A DNA stretch of 64,000 bases from Paenibacillus sp. GSMTC-2017. Lineage in GTDB: Bacteria; Bacillota; Bacilli; Paenibacillales; Paenibacillaceae. Numbering within the stretch: the first letter of the stretch is position 1; each line of letters begins with the position of its first letter. Shown piece after piece: positions 53,960 through 62,701 of the stretch. The stretch covers positions 215,367 to 279,366 of the forward strand of contig NZ_JAECMT010000006.1 of NCBI RefSeq assembly GCF_016019935.1. Reading direction: 5' to 3'. The notes beneath the pieces are model-generated. The model saw nothing but the letters and a program-made list of their open reading frames with translations, searched no databases and was not told the origin of the DNA. Position numbers and translations under genes: made by a program.

Positions 53960-54625
53960 ATGACTAATCCATTTATTAGAAACCATCAATATAATGTAAT
54001 TAAGAAGCAGGCTAATCAACTACAAATTGCCTGTAACACCGTCTCTGACCGAAAGGTAGTAGAAGCGCTTCGACAAAGCGTTCTGTTTAGAATTTTGGAA
54101 GCATTCGAATTTGCGACAGAAATTCAGAAGCAATTACTGGAGAAAGTTTCGACGTTAAATACGGCAGGAGAGTTTCAACAATACTTGCAGTCGCTTGAGC
54201 CATATATCACAGAATTCGTGCAAGTCACTGAACCACAACTTAAGAAACTATTCCCGAAAGTAAAAAAGCTGAAGGTTCCCCATTTAGCTACTATTGATTA
54301 CCGCTATATCACTTATATGGGATGGCACGATATAGCAACGGATAAAATGTTTCTTGTATACCACCTAGACGGTCAGCTTATAGGAATAGAAGGTAGATTC
54401 AATCGAGTGAACAAAAAAAGCGTTTGTTTTGTATGTAATCGACATGCAGAAGTTGCGTTATTTTCGGCGGTAGCAAAGTCGAAGCCTGCGAATGCTTCGT
54501 CGGATTACTATAAAGCTATCGGCAACTATTTGTGTGTGGATAGCGATAACTGCAATAAGAACATTATGGATGTCGGCTCGCTGGAAGCTTTTTTCCACGC
54601 TGTTACGGGGAAGCGACATACGTAA
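53960..54625 (+). CDS. FusB/FusC-family EF-G-binding protein
   Basis: This 221-residue protein has an N-terminal helical bundle (about 1-85) that contacts EF-G, and a C-terminal alpha/beta zinc-finger domain with Cys pairs CFVC (about residue 154) and CVDSDNC (about 193-199), the family's four-Cys zinc site. FusB/FusC relatives free EF-G from fusidic-acid-stalled ribosomes; chromosomal homologues are common in Bacilli and may serve translation recovery. ATG 53960 has AAAAAGGGA at suitable distance. Its mRNA leader carries the stalling-type peptide and RNA structure. Confidence 0.88.
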   Translation: MTNPFIRNHQYNVIKKQANQLQIACNTVSDRKVVEALRQSVLFRILEAFEFATEIQKQLLEKVSTLNTAGEFQQYLQSLEPYITEFVQVTEPQLKKLFPKVKKLKVPHLATIDYRYITYMGWHDIATDKMFLVYHLDGQLIGIEGRFNRVNKKSVCFVCNRHAEVALFSAVAKSKPANASSDYYKAIGNYLCVDSDNCNKNIMDVGSLEAFFHAVTGKRHT

Positions 54626-54657
54626 CATGGCTGAGTCCCCTAAATGGGAGTAAGTTT

Positions 54658-54703
54658 AAAAAACAAAGAGACGGCTTATATGGTGCCGTCTCTTTGTTTT
54701 TTG
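54658..54703 (+). terminator. Terminator after the EF-G-binding protein gene
   Basis: AAACAAAGAGACGGC / GCCGTCTCTTTGTTT is a perfect 15-bp stem followed by TTT. Confidence 0.93.
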
Positions 54704-54749
54704 TATTGGGTAATGGAGCCTGCATACTGTTATCTGTTTCGGCCCGAAT

Positions 54750-55144
54750 TTACTGAACCTCCACAACATAACGCTCCCCTTCATAGGTAACATAAACTTG
54801 AACATTATGATCGTGCAGCAACTCATCTAGTTCCATTTCCGAGTATTCCCTGTATCTCGATTCGAATGAAAGGACGTAGAGATATTGAGTGATACATCAT
54901 ATCTGATTCCTTTGGGCTTTGGATCGAATGCAATATCGGTGAGGGTAACTGTTGTTGAATCGATTTTAATTATTTTAAAAGGGACTTGAAACTCTTTAGG
55001 CTCTTCAGTAGCTTTAATCGTTACAGTCGGTTCTATTTCCACATTCTCTACTATTTCTTTTTGAATGATAGCCTTATCATTTCCTTCCGAACAACCAACT
55101 AATAGTAGCCCCAATATAACAAATAGAAAATAGTTATTTTTCAA
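54750..55144 (-). pseudogene. Frameshifted lipoprotein gene
   Basis: TTG 55144, preceded by AAAGGAG, opens a lipoprotein precursor (LKNNYFLFVILGLLLVGCSEG, lipobox VGCS) with a linker rich in Glu/Thr and the segment PFKIIKIDSTTVTLTDIAFDP. The frame is then lost near 54893 and closes at 54827. In the neighbouring frame the same kind of protein continues with YLYVLSFESRYREYSEMELD and ends VYVTYEGERYVVEVQ at 54750. The whole span is 395 nt, not a multiple of three, so one base has been lost (or two gained). It is a broken gene or a sequence error. The family is unknown. Confidence 0.7.
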
Positions 55145-55346
55145 TGAAATTCTCCTTTGGCATATCGTGCACATAACCAACAGTGTAAAGGTAATTATTT
55201 ACAATAGCAAACTCGATTAGGTGGAGGAATAATTCAGATCATGATCGGCTAGTGCATATAGAAGATGGGGAGATGTGTTATTATGGTGGAGTGGCTGGGA
55301 TTGATAACATCCAGAGGCTATTCGAGAGTAAACTGGAGGAAATACA

Positions 55347-55598
55347 ATGAACGATACTGTGAATGAAATAGCAGGATGGATGTTTAATGAGTTAAGAAAT
55401 GCGGGGATGTTATACCAAGAAGCGGCCGTCGAATACATTAAGAGCCATTATGGCGAACAATATATTTACGTCAACGAAGCAGGACATACTTCGATCGATA
55501 AAGAGGTCAAGAAGGCGTTCAAGAAATTGCATGGCGGTAAAGCTGCTTGGGATCGGGACGGATTTTTCTGGGCATGGACATCAGCTATTAAGATGTAA
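55347..55598 (+). CDS. Small uncharacterised protein (DUF6953-like)
   Basis: This is an 83-residue cytosolic protein with an N-terminal helix NEIAGWMFNELRNAGMLYQEAAVEYIKSHYGEQYIYVNEAGHTSIDKEVKKAFKKL and a C-terminal aromatic patch, WDRDGFFWAW. The layout (winged-helix-like helix, YxxxNEaG, KxVxxAFxK) suits a small uncharacterised family found across Firmicutes. ATG 55347 follows GGAGG and a terminator follows the gene. No function can be given. Confidence 0.75.
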   Translation: MNDTVNEIAGWMFNELRNAGMLYQEAAVEYIKSHYGEQYIYVNEAGHTSIDKEVKKAFKKLHGGKAAWDRDGFFWAWTSAIKM

Positions 55599-55603
55599 CT
55601 ATA

Positions 55604-55642
55604 GGAGCGATGATTGGAGTAATTCCAACATCGCTCTTTTTA
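55604..55642 (+). terminator. Terminator after the small DUF6953-like gene
   Basis: GAGCGATG / CATCGCTC (with inner TTGGA/TCCAA) is followed by TTTTT. Confidence 0.88.
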
Positions 55643-55754
55643 CGTGTGGTCAATAAATGGGGTTAGGTTCATCATTCTTATCTAAATTAGATGCACGTGA
55701 CAAGCTGTTCGCCTATAGACTGTTCGTATATGAACTTGAGGAGCGTGTCATTCA

Positions 55755-56366
55755 ATGATGTATGGAACTACCCCATATCATTATTACTATTATTACGTAA
55801 GGCAAAGTCATCCTAGTTTGTGGCCATCTTCAAAAGTAGCTTTAAATCAAAAGCTACGCACTTTATGGGAGCAACATGTTTTTTGGACGAGATTAACGAT
55901 AAATAGTATCGTGGATCGACTTGCAGACGAAAAACAAACAACAGCAAGACTACTCCGAAATCCTAAAGATTTCGCAGCGTTGCTTGAGCCATTATATGGA
56001 CCCGATATTGCTCATAAGTTCGAAGTGTTGTTCACTGAGCATTTAACAATTGCAGCTGAACTCGTCAAAGCATTGCAGGCTGGGAATACAGCAGCTGCGG
56101 CGGATGCACAGAAGCGTTGGTTTGCTAATGCAGAAGCCATCGCAATCTTTTTGAACCAAATTAATCCCTTCTGGTCAAGAGCAGAATGGAAAGAAATGCT
56201 TGATGAACATCTCAAACTTACAGCTGAAGAAGCGACAACCCGTTTAGCTGGTAACTATGATAAAAATATCGCATTAAGCGATGAAATCGAAATACAAGCA
56301 CTCCATATGGCAGATATGATGATGGATGGTATTGTAGCACAGTTTCCAACCTTATTTACGATGTGA
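55755..56366 (+). CDS. Uncharacterised helical protein with aromatic N-terminus
   Basis: This 203-residue protein starts at ATG 55755 (or 55758), 12 nt after GAGGAGCG. The N-terminus is aromatic (TTPYHYYYYYVRQSH); the rest is a run of amphipathic helices (LNQKLRTLWEQHVFWTRLTINSI, LLRNPKDFAALLEPLYG, LTIAAELVKALQAGNTAAAA, LSDEIEIQALHMADMMMDGIV). Such proteins occur in Paenibacillus and are often labelled acetylglutamate kinase by mistake; no kinase motif is present. The WxRxxxNxI and DxKxxxR segments recall helical-bundle proteins of unknown role. No operon partner. Confidence 0.78.
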   Translation: MMYGTTPYHYYYYYVRQSHPSLWPSSKVALNQKLRTLWEQHVFWTRLTINSIVDRLADEKQTTARLLRNPKDFAALLEPLYGPDIAHKFEVLFTEHLTIAAELVKALQAGNTAAAADAQKRWFANAEAIAIFLNQINPFWSRAEWKEMLDEHLKLTAEEATTRLAGNYDKNIALSDEIEIQALHMADMMMDGIVAQFPTLFTM

Positions 56367-56496
56367 TGTTGAGAGATTGTCATAGATAAAGTGACTAGTA
56401 AAATTCCATTATAATGAAAATTGGAGTTGATACTGGTCTATGTGATAGTTATGATAAATGAAGAGATGAAACGAGATGGGAATCTAAATTCCCCAT

Positions 56497-56525
56497 GCGG
56501 ATACCCCTGTGTATCTGCTTTTTGT
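56497..56525 (+). terminator. Terminator-like hairpin before the SDR gene
   Basis: GCGGATAC / GTATCTGC with a 6-nt loop is followed by TTTTTG. It ends transcription from upstream, or could attenuate the SDR gene. Confidence 0.65.
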
Positions 56526-56593
56526 TGTCTAAAGGGACAAAACATCTCGATAGACCTATACCATCGTGTCCTATTCATTGGAGGGATCGTTTG

Positions 56594-57349
56594 ATGACTC
56601 GTAGCAATAATAAAATAGCACTTGTTACCGGAGCAGGTAATGAGAATAGTATCGGTACTGCCATTTGTCGTAAATTAGCTTCTCAGGGTATAGATATTTT
56701 CTTCACATGTTACAAGTCGAATGTTGATTGGATTGAAAGATTTCAGAATGAGCTCATAAATAGTGGCGTTCGGAGTGCAGGTTTAGAGATAGATTTTTCT
56801 CAAAGTGATGCCCATCTACAACTATTGGATACAGTATCACAAAAACTAGGTTTTCCTACTATACTCATTAACAGCGCCGCACATTCAATAGATGCTAATT
56901 ACTTAGAGTTAGATGCGAAGTTATTAGATGATCATTACGCCATTAATGTGAGAGCGACTTGTCTGCTAAGTGTTGAGTTTGCCCGTCGTTTTGAACAGTT
57001 TAAGGAATCATCAGGTCGAATTATCCATTTAACATCAGGACAAGGACTAGGCCCAATGCCAGGGAACTTAGCTTATGTTGCATCAAAAGGTGCAATAACC
57101 GCATTTAGCCAATCGTTATCAGCTGAGTTAGCTCATTTGGGTATAACTGTGAATGCGGTTAATCCCGGGCCAACAGATTCAAATTGGATGACGGATGAAA
57201 TTAGAAGGGATCTTTTGCCCAAATTCCCAATGGGACGCATAGGACTTCCAGAAGATGCTGCACGAACTGTGGCGTTTCTTGCAAGTGAAGATGCAAGCTG
57301 GATAACAGGGCAGGTCATTCATTCGGAGGGCGGGTTTTCGCGGGGGTAA
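56594..57349 (+). CDS. Short-chain dehydrogenase/reductase (SDR)
   Basis: This 251-residue Rossmann enzyme has ALVTGAGNENSIGTAICRKL (a TGAGxENxxGxA variant of the cofactor motif), NSAAHS, LTSGQG, catalytic YVASKGA (Tyr-Lys), VNAVNPGPTDSNWM and the C-terminal ITGQVIHSEGGFS. It resembles FabG-like 3-oxoacyl-ACP reductases. ATG 56594 follows GGAGGG; the upstream in-frame codons run through a terminator-like hairpin. No partner gene gives the substrate. Confidence 0.87.
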   Translation: MTRSNNKIALVTGAGNENSIGTAICRKLASQGIDIFFTCYKSNVDWIERFQNELINSGVRSAGLEIDFSQSDAHLQLLDTVSQKLGFPTILINSAAHSIDANYLELDAKLLDDHYAINVRATCLLSVEFARRFEQFKESSGRIIHLTSGQGLGPMPGNLAYVASKGAITAFSQSLSAELAHLGITVNAVNPGPTDSNWMTDEIRRDLLPKFPMGRIGLPEDAARTVAFLASEDASWITGQVIHSEGGFSRG

Positions 57350-57401
57350 GTATAAGCGGTGGATATAAAAAATAAAATGACCCCTTTATAGGGGTCAGAC
57401 A

Positions 57402-57968
57402 TCAATTTGATAAAGTTTGCGCAACTTGATGGTTATGAATATTATTTCTGCGTCTTCTCTTAAGTTTGCTAAGTGGGGGAATTTGCTCTATGCTAAATAA
57501 TTTTGTTTTATCTAAATTCAGCAGAATTAAAAATGCGCTCGTATATAATGTCAAACTAAGTAAATTCATGTTACCTGATAAAATAAAGTTAATATGCATA
57601 AACATACAAATGAGTACAGAAGGTAATATTCTAAAGCCTAATATAATGAATACGCCCAAAATAATTTGGACAATGGGTATCGTATAATTGAAGGGGATGA
57701 CCCAATGCATACAGAAGTGTTCGATGAAAAATTTGTAGAATTCAGGAACTTGTGGTTTTAAAGTAGATGCTTGTAAATACTCCGATAAAAATTGCCCAGG
57801 AAATTGAAACCAAGAAATTTCGCCTGATTTCCCAGTTATTTTAGTTATTCCTGCAAGTAACCAGCCGAATCCAAACATCAGTCGCATTAGAGTAACTAAT
57901 GTTAGATAGATTAAAGAGGGAGTTTTATTCAATTTATTCATTTTTCTCATTGATCTGGATATGTACAC
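57402..57968 (-). CDS. DoxX/DoxD-like membrane protein
   Basis: This protein of about 188 residues has four predicted helices (LIYLTLVTLMRLMFGFGWLLAGITKI, IPFNYTIPIVQIILGVFIILGF, ILPSVLICMFMHINFILSG, LTLYTSAFLILLNL). RLMFGFGWLLAGITK and the E/H-rich loop suit the DoxX/TQO-large-subunit-like family of quinone-linked membrane proteins. A basic cytosolic tail (KRRRRNN) follows. GTG 57968 has AGGGGTG at 8 nt; TTG 57989 and ATG 57941 are alternatives. The substrate is unknown. Confidence 0.72.
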   Translation of the reverse strand: MYISRSMRKMNKLNKTPSLIYLTLVTLMRLMFGFGWLLAGITKITGKSGEISWFQFPGQFLSEYLQASTLKPQVPEFYKFFIEHFCMHWVIPFNYTIPIVQIILGVFIILGFRILPSVLICMFMHINFILSGNMNLLSLTLYTSAFLILLNLDKTKLFSIEQIPPLSKLKRRRRNNIHNHQVAQTLSN

Positions 57969-58087
57969 TCTATATGCACCCCTAAACAATAATCAGTCGC
58001 ATTGTTCTTACTCTTCCTCGAAATAGATACAAGGATACAAGAAGACAAAAAAGAACATAATCTACATATCGACGGCAGTTGCGGAAA

Positions 58088-58101
58088 AGAAAGCGCTTTA
58101 T
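58088..58101 (+). promoter_or_regulatory. Weak cre-like site
   Basis: AGAAAGCGCTTTAT matches 11 of 14 positions of the CcpA box. It lies 180 bp upstream of the lacI promoter and may add catabolite control. Confidence 0.35.
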
Positions 58102-58269
58102 GTAATTTATTGCAACTCCTTTATCTTACATGAAAATTCATCCATTGTCTTTGGACGATTTTGTATAGTTTTGTCGATATTTAACATAATTAACACATAT
58201 TTTATATCGAACAACTAGGACCAAATACTTATGTTCGACATGTCTAAATAAGAAGAAGCCAACTTAACA

Positions 58270-58316
58270 TTGACTATCGATTTAATCGGGTGTATATTAG
58301 ATGTGTAACCGGTTAC
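58270..58316 (+). promoter_or_regulatory. Promoter and LacI operator of the nucleoside/ribose operon
   Basis: TTGACT (58270-58275), 17 bp, TATATT (58293-58298). The perfect palindrome GTAACCGGTTAC (58305-58316) lies at the expected +1. This is a typical LacI-family operator with central CG, 22 bp before the lacI start, so the operon is probably autoregulated. Confidence 0.82.
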
Positions 58317-58338
58317 TTATCTAGGGTGGAGTGAGAGA

Positions 58339-59313
58339 ATGGCTTCTATAAAAGACGTTGCAGGGCTTGCGGGTGTATCTGTTGCAACCGTATCCAGAGT
58401 GCTAAACGACAAAGGATATGTTGGGCAAAGCACAAGGGAAAATGTTGAACAAGCAATTAAACAATTGAACTACAAGCCAAATGAAGTAGCGAGAAGTTTA
58501 TTCAAGAAAAAGTCGAATACGATTGGTCTAATCGTACCGGATATTATGAACCCTTTCTTTACAGAACTTGCGAGATCTGTCGAAGATACAGCAACTAATC
58601 TTGGCTATAACGTTATATTGTGCAATTCTGATGGAGATAGTGAGAAAGAACAATCGTATTTAGAGGTGCTTAGGCAGAACTATGTAAACGGTATTATCGT
58701 TTCCTCAAACACACTAACGGCTAATCAAGTGGAGGAGCTTAATATCCCGGTAGTCAGTATTGACCGCGAGATAAGTAAGGGACTACCGACAATTGTTGTA
58801 GAGAACCATAAGGGCGCAGTGCTAGCTACTCAGTTTTTGCAAAGTAAAGGCTGTACCAAAATTGCTCATATTAGAGGGACAGATGGAGTCGTCAATGCTG
58901 AGGAACGTTGTAGCGGTTACTTAGAAGTTGTTTCTAACGAACCTTGGTTTAGTGATAGCTGCATCGTAAATGGAAACTTTGATATGCAATCGTCCATTGA
59001 GGCGACGAAAGAACTTTTTATGAATCATCCTGATGTGGACGGAATATTTGCAGCTAATGATATTATGGCAATCGGTGCTATAAAAGTAGCTCACCAGTTG
59101 GGTAAGAAAGTACCCGAGCAAATTAAAATAGTTGGATTTGATGGCATCACACTTTCTACCGTCATGACACCAGAGTTAACGACCATTGTACAACCTATTT
59201 ACGAACTAGGTGAGAAGGCTACGATCGTGTTAGTTAATCAGATGGAGCAGCAACCGCTAGAAAAGACATATTATAGATTAGATGTTGAACTTATAGAGAG
59301 AAATTCAACTTAA
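58339..59313 (+). CDS. LacI-family transcriptional regulator (RbsR-like)
   Basis: This 324-residue protein has the N-terminal LacI helix-turn-helix ASIKDVAGLAGVSVATVSRVLNDKGYVGQSTRENV with hinge NYKPNEVARSLFKKK, and then the sugar-binding periplasmic-like core (GLIVPDIMNPFFTELARSVED, CNSDGDSEKEQSYLEVL, DGIFAANDIMAIGA, KIVGFDGI). It heads the operon with ribokinase, a nucleoside hydrolase and a transporter, so the effector is probably ribose or a derived phosphate. GGTGGAG precedes ATG 58339. Confidence 0.92.
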   Translation: MASIKDVAGLAGVSVATVSRVLNDKGYVGQSTRENVEQAIKQLNYKPNEVARSLFKKKSNTIGLIVPDIMNPFFTELARSVEDTATNLGYNVILCNSDGDSEKEQSYLEVLRQNYVNGIIVSSNTLTANQVEELNIPVVSIDREISKGLPTIVVENHKGAVLATQFLQSKGCTKIAHIRGTDGVVNAEERCSGYLEVVSNEPWFSDSCIVNGNFDMQSSIEATKELFMNHPDVDGIFAANDIMAIGAIKVAHQLGKKVPEQIKIVGFDGITLSTVMTPELTTIVQPIYELGEKATIVLVNQMEQQPLEKTYYRLDVELIERNST

Positions 59314-59324
59314 GGAGCTTTGGC

Positions 59325-60209
59325 ATGGAGCAGAAACCGACAATTACCGTTGTAGGAAGTATTAACATGGATCTCGTTACCATTACTTCGCAAGTGCCGA
59401 AGGTAGGTGAGACGCTATTTGGACAACATTTTCAAATGAACCCAGGTGGCAAAGGCGCAAACCAAGCAGTTGCGGCAGCGAGACTTGGCGCTCATGTGCA
59501 ATTGATTGGCTGTGTAGGCCAAGATAGATTTGGAACAGATTTAGTGGAGCATCTTCAAAAAGAAGGTGTTAATGTAGCAAATGTGGAACCGGTTACAGAA
59601 ATAACAGCAACTGCAACGATCATCGTATCTCATGGAGATAACAGTATTATTGTAGTACCAGGAGCTAATAACTATGTAACAGCTGCTTTCGTAGAGTCCA
59701 AACGAGAAGTCATTGCGAATAGTGATCTGCTTATCGTTCAGCTCGAAACACCACTTGAAGGTGTAATGAAAGCGGTAGAAATTGCAAAAGAAAATGGTGT
59801 AACGGTCATTCTTAATCCGGCACCTATTCAAGATCTCCCTTCTGAACTCATTCGTAATATTGATTATGTGACGCCAAATGAACATGAACAAATGTTGCTG
59901 AAGCAAAACCGTGAAGAAGATGAGCTTTATGGAAAGCTGATTGTAACGAAGGGAAGTCAAGGTGTGTCCCTTACTGAAGAAGGTAAAGAACTTATCATTC
60001 CTGCTTACAAAATAGATGTTGTTGATACGACAGGTGCAGGCGATTCGTTTAATGGTGGACTAGCTGTTGGTCTCACTAAAGGACTGAGTTTGAGAGAGGC
60101 TTGCGAATATGGCAATGCAGTTGCAGCTCTTTCGACGACGAAGCTTGGTGCACAGACAGGAATGCCTACTGCTGAAGAAGTAGAAGCTTTTATTAATAGT
60201 AAGGAGTAG
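59325..60209 (+). CDS. rbsK: Ribokinase
   Basis: This 294-residue PfkB-family kinase has GSINMDLVTITSQVPKVGETLFG, MNPGGKGANQAVAAARLG (signature 1), TPNEHE, and DTTGAGDSFNGGLAVGL (anion hole and catalytic Asp, signature 2). It phosphorylates ribose released by the nucleoside hydrolase to ribose-5-phosphate. It starts 11 bp after the regulator gene with AAGGAG. A second AACCGGTT palindrome lies inside the gene near 59588. Confidence 0.93.
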   Translation: MEQKPTITVVGSINMDLVTITSQVPKVGETLFGQHFQMNPGGKGANQAVAAARLGAHVQLIGCVGQDRFGTDLVEHLQKEGVNVANVEPVTEITATATIIVSHGDNSIIVVPGANNYVTAAFVESKREVIANSDLLIVQLETPLEGVMKAVEIAKENGVTVILNPAPIQDLPSELIRNIDYVTPNEHEQMLLKQNREEDELYGKLIVTKGSQGVSLTEEGKELIIPAYKIDVVDTTGAGDSFNGGLAVGLTKGLSLREACEYGNAVAALSTTKLGAQTGMPTAEEVEAFINSKE

Positions 60210-60243
60210 TCGAATCAAGTTCGGCTGCTTTATATAACATTTG

Positions 60244-60257
60244 TGAAATCGCTTACT
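60244..60257 (+). promoter_or_regulatory. cre (CcpA) site between rbsK and the nucleoside hydrolase
   Basis: TGAAATCGCTTACT matches 13 of 14 positions of the cre consensus TGWAANCGNTNWCA. Inside an operon, CcpA would act as a roadblock for the distal genes. Confidence 0.7.
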
Positions 60258-60283
60258 TTACAACCCTAAGGAGGATTAACAAC

Positions 60284-61204
60284 ATGACAAAGAGACCAGT
60301 TATTATTGATACAGACCCGGGGATTGATGATGCAGTAGCACTGGCAATTGCACTATATAGCGAAGAGTTAGAGGTTCGGTTAATTACGACTGTTGCAGGC
60401 AATGTAGGACTTGAGAAAGTAACGAAAAACGCACTAAGATTGCTACAGTTCTTTGGCAAAGATATTCCAGTAGCACTTGGAGCTGCAAGACCTCTTATTA
60501 AAGCACCAATTGATGCTAGTGATATTCATGGGTCTACAGGTATGGATGGTTTCGAATTCGAAGAACCGACTAAAGATCTTGTCCTTAAAGAACATGCTGT
60601 AAACGCTATGCGTCGTGTCTTAATGGAAAGTGTAGAACCGATCACACTTGTACCAATTGGCCCACTAACGAACATTGCTTTACTTCTAAATATGTACCCA
60701 GAAGTGAAAGATAAGATTGCTGAAATCGTATTGATGGGTGGCTCTACAGGGCGAGGCAATATGGGCGTTATGGCGGAATTTAATATTTTTGCAGATCCAG
60801 AAGCGGCGAAGATTGTGTTCCAAAGTGAACTGCCAGTTGTTATGCTGCCACTAGATGTTGGACTTAAAGCGCTTGTTTATCCAGAAGATAGTGAGAAGCT
60901 AAAAGGGATGAATGAGACAGGCCGTATGATTTATCAATTGTTCCAAAAATATAGAGGCGGCAGCATGAAAACAGGGCTGAAAATGTACGACAGCACAGCA
61001 ATTGCGTACTTGCTGAAGCCAGAAATGTTCCAAGTTGCAGACACGTTCGTTGATGTAGAATTAAGCGGAACGTTAACAACAGGATGTACAGTAGTTGATT
61101 TGAAAGGGTATCTGGGTAAGCCAAGCAACGCAAAGGTTTGTATCGATATTGATGCCGATATGTTCAAGCAATGGTTTATGGAAAGTTTGCAAAAGTGTAA
61201 TTAA
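60284..61204 (+). CDS. Nucleoside hydrolase (ribonucleoside hydrolase, IunH type)
   Basis: This 306-residue enzyme begins with the Ca-binding signature VIIDTDPGIDDAVALAIAL (DTDPGxDD) and has TVAGNVGLEKVTKNALRLL, IHGSTGMDG, LVPIGPLTNIALLL, MGGS, AEFNIFADPEAAKIV (N-x-x-x-DP) and YDSTAIAYLL. All substrate-binding Asp/Asn residues are visible. It cleaves ribonucleosides into base and ribose, feeding RbsK. AAGGAGG precedes ATG 60284. Confidence 0.94.
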   Translation: MTKRPVIIDTDPGIDDAVALAIALYSEELEVRLITTVAGNVGLEKVTKNALRLLQFFGKDIPVALGAARPLIKAPIDASDIHGSTGMDGFEFEEPTKDLVLKEHAVNAMRRVLMESVEPITLVPIGPLTNIALLLNMYPEVKDKIAEIVLMGGSTGRGNMGVMAEFNIFADPEAAKIVFQSELPVVMLPLDVGLKALVYPEDSEKLKGMNETGRMIYQLFQKYRGGSMKTGLKMYDSTAIAYLLKPEMFQVADTFVDVELSGTLTTGCTVVDLKGYLGKPSNAKVCIDIDADMFKQWFMESLQKCN

Positions 61205-61237
61205 ACACATCAAGATATTCGGGGAGGAATTTAGGCC

Positions 61238-62671
61238 ATGGATTCTAATATCGTCATGTATGCCTCTGCTATTATTGCTGTATTAATCGTTATCTATATG
61301 CTAATCAAAAAAATGGATATAAAAATTACACTTTTCCTAATGGGTATAATCCTAATTTTCATTAGTATGGGAATGGGTAACGAAATTGCTATTAAAGGGT
61401 TTGAGTCAACGGGATCGTTCCTATTAGATCCGCTGCAAGTCATCGTCGCACAGTTTAAACAAACGTTCGGCGCGGCAGGATTTATCGTCCTTATTCTTGG
61501 TGGTTACACAGCATATATGTCATCCATCGGTGCAAATGAAGTAACGGTTAATGCCTTAACGAAACCGATTTCAAAGATCAAATCAGTATATGTTTTGGTT
61601 CCAATCGTATTTTTGCTAGGAAATGCATTGTCTCTTGTTATTCCAAGTGCTTCAAACCTAGCGATCATCTTGCTCGCTACGTTGTACCCGATTTTAAGAA
61701 AAGCAGGTATGACAGCACTAACAGCAGGTGCAGTTATTGCGACATCGGCAACGATCGTTCCTACACCGCTTGGCAGTGATAATGTTGCGATTGCTGAGGA
61801 ACTTGCGAAACATTCTTCTTTCGCTGGACTTAACGTAACGGATTATGTATTTAACTATCACGCACTAGTTTCCATTCCAACATTGATCTTTATCGCTGCT
61901 GTTCATTACTTCTGGCAGAAGAGAATGGACAAAAAAGCTAATCTGCGCGCTGGAGCTGGCAATGATGTTGAGAACGTGGACGCACCGGCAATTGCTGTAG
62001 TTAGTGGCGGCAAACTATTCAAAACAGTGTATGCGATTCTTCCTGTATTCCCGATCATTCTTCTACTTGGTGCTTATGGTGTTCAAATGGCAACAGGCAA
62101 CACAATTAACATTAGTGTTGAAGTAGCTACGTTAGTATCATTAATTCTAGCAATTGTGTGTGAGTTGTTTAGACATAAATTTAACAAGAGTGTATTGGTT
62201 AAAACAGAAGCATTCTTTAAAGGTATGGGCGATGCGATTCCAATCGTAGCACTACTCGTTGCAGCTTCTGTGTTTGTAACTGGTTTGAAATCGATTGGTT
62301 TGGTAGATCAACTTCAAACGTCGATGCAACAGATGCAAGGTAACGGATTAGACTTTATTTTACCGCTTATCTTGGTTGCACTAACGGCTCTTATCGTTAT
62401 TCTTAGCGGTAGCGGAACAGCACTAATCTTTGCAATGGTACCATTGATTGTTCCTTTGGCAGTCGCAGCGGGTATTAGCCCAATTGCTATTTCCGTACCA
62501 CTTGGTCTATCTGGTAACCTGTTCAGAGCTGTGTCTCCAGTTGCGGCAGTTATTCTAATCGTAGCAGGTACAGTGAAAGCAGATCCGATAGCTATCGTAA
62601 AAAGAACAGCCGTTCCGATGATAGCTGGGGTAGTGTTTATGTTCATCTTATCGATGATTATGTTCCTTTAG
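61238..62671 (+). CDS. DcuC-like ion/solute transporter, probably for nucleosides or ribose
   Basis: This 477-residue membrane protein has about 12 helices in two halves; NALSLVIPSASNLAIILLATLYPIL with SATIVPTPLGSDN in the first half and SGSGTALIFAMVPLIVPLA with SGNLFRAVSPVAAVILIVAG in the second resemble the substrate-binding hairpins of the DcuC/IT-superfamily. The family takes up C4-dicarboxylates, but here it lies with nucleoside hydrolase and ribokinase in one operon, so nucleoside uptake is more plausible. GGGGAGG precedes ATG 61238. A terminator follows. Confidence 0.83.
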   Translation: MDSNIVMYASAIIAVLIVIYMLIKKMDIKITLFLMGIILIFISMGMGNEIAIKGFESTGSFLLDPLQVIVAQFKQTFGAAGFIVLILGGYTAYMSSIGANEVTVNALTKPISKIKSVYVLVPIVFLLGNALSLVIPSASNLAIILLATLYPILRKAGMTALTAGAVIATSATIVPTPLGSDNVAIAEELAKHSSFAGLNVTDYVFNYHALVSIPTLIFIAAVHYFWQKRMDKKANLRAGAGNDVENVDAPAIAVVSGGKLFKTVYAILPVFPIILLLGAYGVQMATGNTINISVEVATLVSLILAIVCELFRHKFNKSVLVKTEAFFKGMGDAIPIVALLVAASVFVTGLKSIGLVDQLQTSMQQMQGNGLDFILPLILVALTALIVILSGSGTALIFAMVPLIVPLAVAAGISPIAISVPLGLSGNLFRAVSPVAAVILIVAGTVKADPIAIVKRTAVPMIAGVVFMFILSMIMFL

Positions 62672-62701
62672 TAAGTAGTTGGGATTGTTATAAAATGAGG
62701 G

